Below, in pieces: positions 17,910-25,272 of a DNA stretch of 58,743 nt. Below the pieces are notes generated by a model that did no database searches, had not been told where the DNA came from, and was given only the letters and a program-made list of their open reading frames with translations. This DNA is from Calothrix sp. CSU_2_0 (lineage in GTDB: Bacteria; Cyanobacteriota; Cyanobacteriia; Cyanobacteriales; Nostocaceae). The DNA is taken from positions 1 to 58,743 of the forward strand of contig JAAUPE010000027.1 in assembly GCA_012034595.1 (NCBI GenBank). The letters are read 5' to 3'. Within the stretch, counting starts at the first letter, position 1; every line of letters starts with the position of its first letter. The position numbers were made by a program, and so were the translations under genes.

Positions 17910-18365
17910 TTATTTAATCCGCGTTCCTAAAGCAACCAAAACCACTTCTTTTTCATCACCTGGTTCAAATCTCAATTTTTGCGTTTTGACGTGATAATTC
18001 ATATTTAATGCTTGAAAACAAGTTACCAAATCAACTGATGTATCGGGTAATTTTGTAGTTTCTGCACTTCCGTTACGAAATTCAATCTGGGGATGTGGTT
18101 CTGCTGCTTCTCGCATTGCTGCATTGGGTTCTACTGCAATTACATTTACACCTCTTTCAGCTAATAACCTCGAAGCAATTCCAGTTCCTGCACCAATATC
18201 TGCGACAATAAGTTGAGATGCTGGTGCTAATCCTTCCAGAGTAATATTAATAACTTCCGGTGGGTAAATTGGTCGATATTTTACATAGTCTTCGGCTCGA
18301 TTGGAAAATCTATTTAGTGGGTCTAAAGTATATAATAGTGTAGCTTCAGTTTGATTGTCTAACAT
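17910..18365 (-). pseudogene. Chimeric relic: SAM methyltransferase N terminus joined to UreB fragment
   Basis: The open frame has 151 codons. Residues 1-118 are the N-terminal half of a class I methyltransferase: V-A-D-I-G-A-G-T-G-I-A-S-R-L-L-A (motif I), V-I-A-V-E-P-N-A-A-M, and D-T-S-V-D-L-V-T-C-F-Q-A (motif IV). The sheet should then continue with an F-H-W-F-type segment and 100 more residues, but these are missing. Instead the last 33 residues include L-R-F-E-P-G-D-E-K-E-V-V-L-V-A-L-G-T-R, the hallmark R-F-E-P-G-D segment of urease beta subunit. A deletion fusing a methyltransferase gene to ureB explains this best. No ureA or ureC is present in the window. A functional protein is unlikely. 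Confidence 0.6.
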
Positions 18366-18485
18366 GATTTGTTAAATTTATTTGCGAAAAGGTATTTAAG
18401 CTTAAATTTACTCATTAAATACTTGTTCGGTAATAATGATAGTACGATGATTCACATATCCTGCTAATTTGTTTTGAATAATTAT

Positions 18486-18842
18486 ATGAAGCACTTTTTA
18501 TTAACTTGGATTGGAACTGCGATCGCACTAATTATCACTGCTAGGGTTGTACCTGGTTTTTTCATTACAGGTTTTGTTGCGGCTCTGGTTGCTGCTATCG
18601 TGATTGGGTTAGTGAATGCGATCGTTCGTCCAATTTTAGGAATTTTAGCATTTCCTGTCACCTTAATCACTTTTGGTTTATTCTCATTTGTCCTGAATGC
18701 GATCGCATTAATGATTGCGAGTGCTTTAACTCCTGCTAGCTACGGTTTTAGAATTGATGGTTTTGGTGCAGCTTTTCTGGGTTCGATTGTATTATCTATT
18801 GTTTCCAGCATTATTAATTATTTTTTGCGGGTTATCGAATAG
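18486..18842 (+). CDS. Four-helix membrane protein, holin-superfamily IV type (PF04020-like)
   Basis: The 118-residue product consists of four membrane helices, with the conserved R-V-V-P-G-F after helix 1, V-N-A-I-V-R-P-I-L in the central loop, and F-P-V-T-L-I-T-F-G-L-F. The start is taken at the ATG at 18486 (M-K-H-F-L-L-T-W) rather than an upstream TTG at 18474. Such proteins are widespread chromosomal genes in bacteria with no phage nearby; the family name does not imply lysis function here. Confidence 0.85.
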   Translation: MKHFLLTWIGTAIALIITARVVPGFFITGFVAALVAAIVIGLVNAIVRPILGILAFPVTLITFGLFSFVLNAIALMIASALTPASYGFRIDGFGAAFLGSIVLSIVSSIINYFLRVIE

Positions 18843-18855
18843 GGGCAAACCAGTA

Positions 18856-18878
18856 TAGACGACCTATTGGGTCGTCTA
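18856..18878. repeat. Hairpin repeat between convergent genes
   Basis: TAGACGACC pairs with GGTCGTCTA. The same GACGACC phrase occurs in the longer hairpin at 40956. Confidence 0.7.
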
Positions 18879-18935
18879 ATTCTCTAAATGTTTCCGTGTA
18901 TAATTATTTTGTGATGTATTCTTTTTCTGGAATAC

Positions 18936-19373
18936 TTACGGTAATTGCGCTAATGCAATTGCGATTGTCACCGTACCTTTGAGATTTGGATTTGAAGAAC
19001 GAAATATTTGTTTGGAAACTAGGAGATTCTTGATTGCCTTTTCTGGCAAATTATCGAAGTTTGTGTCCGAAATATCCAAACTTGCACAAATTGCAGCAGC
19101 TTCTGCAACGCTAGTAGTTCCCACTTTGGCAGCGACAAGTTTAGAAGGATTGGGTACGCTGACATTTTCTAAAACCTCTGCTGGAAAAGTTTTTAAAGGT
19201 AAGTTACGAACTCGACAAAGTTCTAGTAAACCCACTTCATTCGCTTTACTATTAATCGTCGCAATTCCTGCGATCGCACTTTCAGATAAATCATGTTTTC
19301 GGAAAATTTCTTTAATTGCCAATTCAATTAATTCCCGCGAAGTTTCCCTTTTACAACCAATACCAACCCACAT
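18936..19373 (-). CDS. cbiG: CbiG C-terminal domain protein (cobalamin biosynthesis)
   Basis: The 145-residue protein equals the C-terminal domain of CbiG: M-W-V-G-I-G-C-K-R-E-T-S at the start, I-A-T-I-N-S-K-A-N-E-V-G-L-L-E-L-C, and V-G-T-T-S-V-A-E-A-A-A. CbiG opens the lactone ring of cobalt-precorrin-5A in anaerobic-type corrin synthesis. The N-terminal CbiG domain is absent, so this is a stand-alone piece, also seen as CbiG-C fused to CbiH or CobE in other species. The cytochrome b561-like gene starts upstream and ends 11 bases before it, giving a likely two-gene operon. Confidence 0.85.
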   Translation of the reverse strand: MWVGIGCKRETSRELIELAIKEIFRKHDLSESAIAGIATINSKANEVGLLELCRVRNLPLKTFPAEVLENVSVPNPSKLVAAKVGTTSVAEAAAICASLDISDTNFDNLPEKAIKNLLVSKQIFRSSNPNLKGTVTIAIALAQLP

Positions 19374-19384
19374 ACATACATTAT

Positions 19385-19990
19385 CTATTTCTTTCTATGC
19401 AAGATATTCTTCAATTTTTCTTGCCAAAAACGCGGACTATCTTCAGGACGATATATTGTATCAAACATCGAAATTAATAAAGGTAAACCACCAACTTTTG
19501 CACTCATTAATAAATGAATCGACAGCGCTAAAATTATGATAACCCAAGCAATTAAATGTATGTAATAAGCAAAATGATTTAATTCACCTTGTGGTAGCCA
19601 ATTTTCATCTTGAAACTTACCAGAAATAACCGAAAATAATGCCGCTATAATCATGAAAGTATTAGCAATTCTTTGCAATGTATACCACCATATGGGTTTG
19701 CCAACATTACCAAGTTGCTGTAAGATATCTGCCTGTAGTAAACGGTTTCTACCTGCTTTCCAACAATAAATTAAAAATAATGGTAAGGCAATATAAGAGA
19801 TAAAAAAGCCAAAAGTTCCGTGAATATCAATTAGACTGCGGTTTGTTCTCGTCAGAGATAACCCTCCAAATCGACCATCCCAACTGTCGTAAACTAAAAA
19901 ACCTGTGATTGCCGCACCAATAATTAATAATGCATTAATTCCATGAAATAGACGTAGGAGAAGCGGTTGATATGGTTTAGAGCGGAGCAT
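19385..19990 (-). CDS. Cytochrome b561-type membrane protein
   Basis: The start is the ATG at 19990 (M-L-R-S-K-P-Y-Q-P); an in-frame TTG at 20017 is weaker. The product, about 201 residues, has four membrane helices with heme-ligand-type histidines at R-L-F-H-G-I-N, L-I-D-I-H-G-T-F-G and A-Y-Y-I-H-L-I-A-W-V-I-I-I-L-A-L-S-I-H. This is the pattern of Ni/Fe-hydrogenase or formate-dehydrogenase type cytochrome b domains. It would carry electrons across or within the membrane. Neither partner oxidoreductase nor hydrogenase lies nearby. Confidence 0.85.
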   Translation of the reverse strand: MLRSKPYQPLLLRLFHGINALLIIGAAITGFLVYDSWDGRFGGLSLTRTNRSLIDIHGTFGFFISYIALPLFLIYCWKAGRNRLLQADILQQLGNVGKPIWWYTLQRIANTFMIIAALFSVISGKFQDENWLPQGELNHFAYYIHLIAWVIIILALSIHLLMSAKVGGLPLLISMFDTIYRPEDSPRFWQEKLKNILHRKK

Positions 19991-20370
19991 AAATGTATTT
20001 ATGGTGATTAAATACAAAAATTTACAAAAAAGCTACAGATTAAGAATCACACTTAGGAATATGGATTTAATCAAATACAGAAGCTCATCCCCACTAAGTT
20101 ATAAAGGACATGTCCCCCACTCCGTAAACAGAGAGGGGAATAAAAGGGGTGAGGTTATATATTAAATTTGTACTTATCCATATTCCTGACTTGGGTTATG
20201 CCGATATTACTATAATAGTTTATCAGATATTAAATACTTGATTTTCAGTAAAATTATTGGTTGGGTACGAGCAAATACAAGCGGTAATAGTCCCATTGAA
20301 ATGAAAAGTTATGACTCGTTCTATTTAGCGCTTTAGAAATATTTGCTGGTACTAAATCGCTAATTATTAA
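19991..20370. other. Intergenic region with a GC-rich hairpin repeat
   Basis: At 20083-20153 the imperfect inverted arms CTCATCCCC and GGGGTGAG enclose a second pair (TCCCC and GGGGA). It resembles the CCCC-rich repeat at 28770. No cobalamin riboswitch B12 box was seen upstream of the cytochrome/cbiG pair. Confidence 0.5.
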
Positions 20371-21306
20371 CTAATATTGAATTAGCGATTGAAAGCGTTC
20401 GTCTTGACGTATTGCGTCAAATTCAGAACATATTTGAATAATTTTTACATATTTATCAGGAGAAAGACTAATTGCTTGACGCAGACTTTCAACAGCGCGA
20501 TCGCAATTATTTAATTTTGCATAACACCGAGCGCGACTATACCAGATAGCATCATCATTAGGAACTATTTCCACGGCTTGATTATAACAAGCAAGTGCAT
20601 TTTCATAGTTGTCCAATTTTTCCCAGGCGACACCTTGATGCAACCAAGCTTTATAATATTGTGGCTGAATCTCTAAAGCCCGCTCGAAACTGAGAATCGC
20701 TTTTTTGTAACGTCCCCATTCGCTGTAATTAACACCTTGATGATACCAAGCTAGGAGGTTTCGCGGATTGAATTCGATTGCGCGATCGTAACTATTGAGA
20801 GCATCTTCATATTGACCCAATTGTTTCAGCGCATTTCCTCGGTTATACCATGCCCAATAAGCATCTGGTTGTAACTTTAAAGTTCGCTCAAAGCTCTTAA
20901 TCGCTTTATCGTGTTGTCCTAAATCGCATAGAGTTAAACCACGATTATGCCAAGCGGTAGGAGCATTAGGATTAAACTCGATCGCACGCTCAAAACTATT
21001 AAGTGCTTCTTGATAACGCTCTAATTTACCAAGGGCTATAGCTCGATTGTGCCAAACCCAACAATCATCTGGCTTTAACAATAACATTTTGTCAAAACAA
21101 GCGATCGCTAAGGAGTGTTTTCCTAAAGAACCCAACGCATAACCCTTTTGAAATATTGCTTCTGGGTATTCTGGCTTGCATTGTAGCGCTTTATCAAAAC
21201 TTGCGATCGCGGCTTCGTATTTTTCTACTTTATTACGACGCAATCCTTGCTGAAAGAAAAATTCTGCCTCTAGATTCAGAGTAAGCTTAAAGGAATTTGG
21301 CATCAT
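20371..21306 (-). CDS. Tetratricopeptide repeat protein
   Basis: The 311-residue protein is almost entirely TPR units, about seven consecutive 34-residue repeats from residue 13 to 285. Each carries the W-x-x-x-G-x-x-L-x-x-x-x-x-A-x-x-x-[FY]-x-x-A-[IL] pattern (for example A-W-H-N-R-G-L-T-L-C-D-L-G). No signal peptide or enzyme domain is present. TPR arrays bind other proteins; the partner cannot be told. It stands alone. The ATGATG start leaves a choice of first Met. Confidence 0.9.
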   Translation of the reverse strand: MMPNSFKLTLNLEAEFFFQQGLRRNKVEKYEAAIASFDKALQCKPEYPEAIFQKGYALGSLGKHSLAIACFDKMLLLKPDDCWVWHNRAIALGKLERYQEALNSFERAIEFNPNAPTAWHNRGLTLCDLGQHDKAIKSFERTLKLQPDAYWAWYNRGNALKQLGQYEDALNSYDRAIEFNPRNLLAWYHQGVNYSEWGRYKKAILSFERALEIQPQYYKAWLHQGVAWEKLDNYENALACYNQAVEIVPNDDAIWYSRARCYAKLNNCDRAVESLRQAISLSPDKYVKIIQICSEFDAIRQDERFQSLIQY

Positions 21307-21782
21307 ACCTTGGGATGATTTTTCAACTCACGTTCCCAAAACAATACCATGACTTTATCGCCAAATTTCCAATTAATTATGAAAAGATTGGTAATATTTA
21401 TTGGAGCTATACTGTTGACATGGAAACCTTTACCCGCTACCACTTCATCTCAAAAAGCCATCTCTGGAGCATCTACTTTCCCACAAACAAAAGTAGCATT
21501 AATCATTTTTGAATAAATCGCTCAAATCAACAAAATTAAACTCATAAACTTGATTTACTTGACTATTGCACCAGTTTTCATCTATTTAATCTAAATTTAG
21601 GCTGTTTAAGGCAGTTTACAGCTAGATAAAGTACAAAGTTAAAAGCTCAAACCTTTGTGGTGCGGATATAACTTGACCTTACAACCATATTTCACGAAGT
21701 TAGTGTCAGAAAAATAGTCTACAAATTTGTTAATTTTTGTCAAAATGTTATTGAAGAACATTTATCGAGCAAATACTTACTC
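21307..21782. other. Intergenic region
   Basis: AT-rich, with one short open frame (21297-21512) that overlaps the TPR start and is not protein-like. The DUF427 promoter must lie in the right part. Nothing else is seen. Confidence 0.4.
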
Positions 21783-22067
21783 ATGGCAAAAGCGACTTGG
21801 AACGGTGCAGTCTTAGCTGAAAGCAATAATACAGTAGTAGTTGAAGGCAATCATTACTTCCCATCTGACGCAATTAACAAAGAATATTTCCAAAACAGCG
21901 AAACCCACACCACTTGCCCCTGGAAAGGTGTCGCGAGCTATTACAGTATTGCAGTAGACGGGCAAGTAAACAAAGATGCAGCTTGGTACTACCCCAGCAC
22001 CAAAGAAAAAGCCAAACAAATTGAAGGTTATGTAGCTTTTTGGAAAGGAGTTAAAGTCGAAGCTTAG
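21783..22067 (+). CDS. DUF427 domain protein
   Basis: The 94-residue protein matches DUF427: A-T-W-N-G-A-V-L-A-E-S-N-N-T at the start, E-G-N-H-Y-F-P, T-T-C-P-W-K-G-V-A-S-Y-Y, and A-W-Y-Y-P-S-T-K-E-K-A near the end. Stand-alone members are common in cyanobacteria and the activity is unknown. Clear start, no operon partner. Confidence 0.9.
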   Translation: MAKATWNGAVLAESNNTVVVEGNHYFPSDAINKEYFQNSETHTTCPWKGVASYYSIAVDGQVNKDAAWYYPSTKEKAKQIEGYVAFWKGVKVEA

Positions 22068-22112
22068 GAATTAATTGCAGTTAGGAGTAATAAGTTAAGA
22101 GTACTCCAATTG

Positions 22113-22145
22113 ACATACTCCTTGCACTTTTAGCGAGGAGTATGT
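22113..22145. repeat. Hairpin after DUF427 gene
   Basis: ACATACTCCT pairs with AGGAGTATGT (10 bp) around a 13-base loop. It may be a transcription end or a leftover transposon-end hairpin. Confidence 0.55.
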
Positions 22146-23003
22146 TAAAGCACATCTGAATTAATCAGTCGTAGAAGACAACTGGTTAAATGCAAACTGC
22201 GGAAACAAAATAGATGCGATAAATTCGTTAATCTCCGCTAACGCACCCGTGGGAAAGCGCTATTAGACATTGAAGCTTATATAAGTAACCAGACAGAATT
22301 AATTACAATACTGATTTTTTGATTTCTTTGATAGGGAAGAATTTCAGCCCAAATTTTGTGTAATTAATTGTGTCCGACTACTTACCATATTCCGCACTTC
22401 AATATGTAGTACGCTACTTTTCAAGAATAATTCCTAATTATCAGCGTTAATTAAGTATTAATACTAATAATGAATGGCTATTTTTGTTTATTATCTAACT
22501 TTAATTAGCAGAAGATTGGAAATCTATGCGTATTACACGATAAAGTTCGGAAAGTGGGTTATATCAAGTTTCTGGATGAAAGACTCAAGCAAATCAACGA
22601 AGAAATAGAGAAATAAAAATAGTCAAGAGTGGGTCGAGAAAGTTAAATTACTAATACATCAATGACCAGGCTTTATTGCCACAATTGCTAATTATTCTTA
22701 AAAGATTTCTAAACCGATACAGTAGCAAGTTAAAGACTGCATAAAGATCGAGTTAAAGATTACATAAAGATATTGTATTCCAAAGAAAATGATCCAAGCC
22801 GCAATGGTAGTATTTCCCACATACTAGAAAATTTTGTGTGTCAAAGTTGTCTAAGCAGCACCTAAAGTTGCTGTTTTTCGATTCGTTTCGGTGCTGTTTC
22901 GCGATTGAATTTTAATGTTTTTAGTAATTAAGTCTTTGGAATAAAGCTCAGATCGGCTTCTATTTTCCAACAGATCGTCGTGATTTTCAGGAATTACAGC
23001 GCA
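22146..23003. other. Long gene-free stretch before the haloperoxidase
   Basis: About 860 bases with no credible gene. A 35-codon protein-like stretch ends at a stop near 22615 (reads K-V-G-Y-I-K-F-L-D-E-R-L-K-Q-I-N-E-E-I-E-K) but has no start; it may be the tail of a lost gene and is not recognised. The haloperoxidase ribosome-binding site (AGGA) lies at 22988-22991. Confidence 0.4.
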
Positions 23004-24674
23004 ATGAATAATAAACCTACTCAGATGTATGATTTGCATACATCATTCAATCAGCTCGCCGTTCAGGCAGTGCCCCACGACCTAGAATCGATTTTACACA
23101 GTCGTGTCATGCGATCGTCAAGTTTCGGTGGATTATTTGGTCATTACCCACACTTTTCGCCACTGAAACAACTGTTCAAACAATTCGCCAAAATTTCCAA
23201 AGCGGGGATTTCAGACACCCAGGTGGGCTTGGCGGAAGGCTCTGATACCGGATTCGTGGGCGATCTAAAAACGACCTCTGCCCACGTAACGCTATCGGGT
23301 AAATCAGCTCCGTTTGCCAAACTGACAATCAAGGGTTTAGGTGTTTCAACGATCGCTGATTACGATGGTGAATATTCGTTCGACAACATTACCTTGAAGG
23401 AAGGTGTGAATAATCTGAAGATTGTTGCAAAGGATATCTTTGGCAACAATCGTACAATCAAGACAGCATTGCACAAAGGCACTGCGGATACTAACGGTAT
23501 CATCGTCGATTGGAACGATACCCTGTTAAAGGCGATCGCGGTTGACAAAACAGCTCCCCCACGGGCAGCCCGTGGCATGGCAATGGTGGGCGTTGCGGTT
23601 TATGATGCCGTCAACTCAATTACTGATGCGGGTGCAAAATACTTGGTGAATTTGGATGCGAAACCAGGGGCTTCAGAGGAAGCCGCCGCAGCAGAAGCCG
23701 CCTATCAAGTGCTGAAATCACTATTTCCGAACCAGCAAGCGTTGTTTGATGACACATTAACGCGATCGCTCAATAAAATTGCGGATGGTGCAGCCGAAAA
23801 TAATGGTCGGGAAGTTGGACGGTTAGTGGCAGAGCAAATCATTGCGAATCGTGAAAATGATGGTGCTTTTGCCACCGTAACTTACCAGCCTTCTACTGCC
23901 AATGATGGTTGGAAACCGACTCCTCCAGGTTTTCTGGAACCAGCACTCCCTAATTGGCCACAGGTAAAGCCCTTCACCTTGACGACGGGTAGTCAATTCC
24001 GTCCCGATGGTCCACCTGATATTCACAGCGCTCAATTCCAAGCGGAACTAGCGGAAGTGCGTAGTCTTGGCAGTGTGAATAGCACAACACGGACAGCCGA
24101 TCAAACGGAAATTGCGCTGTTTTGGGCTGATGGTCCTGGCAGCTTCACCCCACCCGGTCACTGGAACCAGATTGCCCAAGGAATTGCCGTTGAAAAGCAG
24201 AATACCATCCAGGAAAATGCGCGACTCTTTGGGTTGGTGAACTTGGCAGTGGCGGATGCGGGGATTGCGGCGTGGGATGCAAAGTATACCTACAAACAAT
24301 TCCGACCAATTCAAGCGATTCGTGAAGGGGCGAATGATGGTAGTAGCGTGCCCTGGAGCCTCGATCCAGCTTGGACACCACTAATCACTACACCCAATTT
24401 TCCAGATTATATTTCTGGACATAGTACCTTCAGTGGTGCTGCGAGTGCTGTTTTGGCAGGGCTATATGGTGATAATGTCACCTTCTCGACGACTTCACCA
24501 CTACCTGAACTGAATGGGGTGCTACGTTCATTCGATAGTTTCTCAGAAGCCGCGAATGAGGCTGGTCGTAGCCGTATCTATGGCGGTATCCATTGGGAAT
24601 CTTCCAACCAAGATGGATTGACCGTTGGTCGTAAGATTGGACAGTATGCGATCGATAATTTCTTGCTTGCTTAA
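23004..24674 (+). CDS. Vanadium-dependent haloperoxidase
   Basis: The product is about 556 residues from the ATG at 23004 (AGGA upstream; an in-frame GTG at 22980 is less likely). Residues about 75-160 look like an Ig-like domain. The C-terminal 390 residues are a PAP2/haloperoxidase domain with the vanadate pocket: K-Y-T-Y-K-Q-F-R-P (Lys and Arg seven apart), Y-I-S-G-H-S-T-F-S-G-A-A, and S-R-I-Y-G-G-I-H-W (Arg and His six apart). Both spacings match fungal vanadium chloroperoxidase (Lys353/Arg360, Arg490/His496). The enzyme would oxidise halide with peroxide. No export signal is clear. The gene is visibly richer in G and C than its neighbours and sits beside repeats, so horizontal gain is plausible. 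Confidence 0.88.
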   Translation: MNNKPTQMYDLHTSFNQLAVQAVPHDLESILHSRVMRSSSFGGLFGHYPHFSPLKQLFKQFAKISKAGISDTQVGLAEGSDTGFVGDLKTTSAHVTLSGKSAPFAKLTIKGLGVSTIADYDGEYSFDNITLKEGVNNLKIVAKDIFGNNRTIKTALHKGTADTNGIIVDWNDTLLKAIAVDKTAPPRAARGMAMVGVAVYDAVNSITDAGAKYLVNLDAKPGASEEAAAAEAAYQVLKSLFPNQQALFDDTLTRSLNKIADGAAENNGREVGRLVAEQIIANRENDGAFATVTYQPSTANDGWKPTPPGFLEPALPNWPQVKPFTLTTGSQFRPDGPPDIHSAQFQAELAEVRSLGSVNSTTRTADQTEIALFWADGPGSFTPPGHWNQIAQGIAVEKQNTIQENARLFGLVNLAVADAGIAAWDAKYTYKQFRPIQAIREGANDGSSVPWSLDPAWTPLITTPNFPDYISGHSTFSGAASAVLAGLYGDNVTFSTTSPLPELNGVLRSFDSFSEAANEAGRSRIYGGIHWESSNQDGLTVGRKIGQYAIDNFLLA

Positions 24675-24800
24675 TTTTCGCCTATGCTAGACCTTTCAAG
24701 GTGTGTTAATGTTCTGTGTTTTCTGGGCTAGAATCTGACCAGATCAGAATAGTGTTGTCAGCAACCCATCTCTAAAGAGACTGAGCTTGCAATCTTAAAT

Positions 24801-24946
24801 GAATGGCACGAACTGAAGACACAGCCCTTGCCCCGACTGGTTCCGGTCAATCAAGACGGAGGCAGAGTTCCTCTGGGAATACGTTCCCAGGTTCCAGCCT
24901 GGGAACTGCGCTAGATAAGAGTTTCGGCTTAACAAGCGTGCCATTC
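24801..24946. mobile_element. MITE-like element with 10-bp ends and 10-bp target duplication
   Basis: The element begins GAATGGCACG and ends with its exact complement CGTGCCATTC. Directly outside both ends is the same 10-bp word AATCTTAAAT (24791-24800 and 24947-24956), as a target-site duplication would leave. Inside is a hairpin, GTTCCCAGG and CCTGGGAAC, with a nearby GAGGCAGAG. It is far too short to code for a transposase, so it would need one supplied elsewhere. A duplication of this size fits IS4-type transposases, which is inference. Confidence 0.75.
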
Positions 24947-25016
24947 AATCTTAAATAAATAAACCTCGTCTACTTTGAAACCCGTATTTTTTCCTCATCA
25001 GGGTCAAGATGATTTT

Positions 25017-25223
25017 TCACTCACAAGCGATCGCAAATTCAGATTTAGCTTGTTCCAATAATTGATTTCGCAATCCTTGAGTAATAATTAATGTTGCTCC
25101 AATCCCTATACCTAAAATTGATACCAACTGGCAAGCGATTAAAGCAATCATTTGCTTGCGGCTAATTGGTAAGTTATAAAAGTGCTGCAAAAGCGATATT
25201 TGCTTTGATTTTTCTTCAAGCAT
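25017..25223 (-). pseudogene. Truncated N terminus of a methyl-accepting chemotaxis protein
   Basis: This 68-codon frame starts M-L-E-E-K-S-K-Q-I-S-L-L-Q-H-F-Y-N-L-P-I-S-R-K-Q and has one membrane helix (A-L-I-A-C-Q-L-V-S-I-L-G-I-G-I-G-A), then stops after S-E-F-A-I-A-C-E. That is the opening of cyanobacterial PilJ-like receptors, whose sensory, HAMP and signalling domains are missing here. It follows the cheA gene by 50 bases, the place where a second receptor could sit in such an operon. The 3' part was probably lost with the rearrangement that left the MITE-like element. Confidence 0.7.
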
Positions 25224-25272
25224 CTAAGATTGATTGTTTGTTAGAATCTGTTTATTGGTATGCTGCTTCTTT

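Noticed and set aside
18486-18842. Prophage remnant because of the holin-like protein
   Set aside because: The family is common on bacterial chromosomes and no phage gene lies nearby.
19991-20370. Cobalamin riboswitch before the cytochrome b561/cbiG pair
   Set aside because: No B12 box or typical long structured leader was seen.
21297-21512. 71-codon plus-strand frame overlapping the TPR gene start
   Set aside because: Unusual composition, no ribosome-binding site, overlaps a well-supported gene on the other strand.
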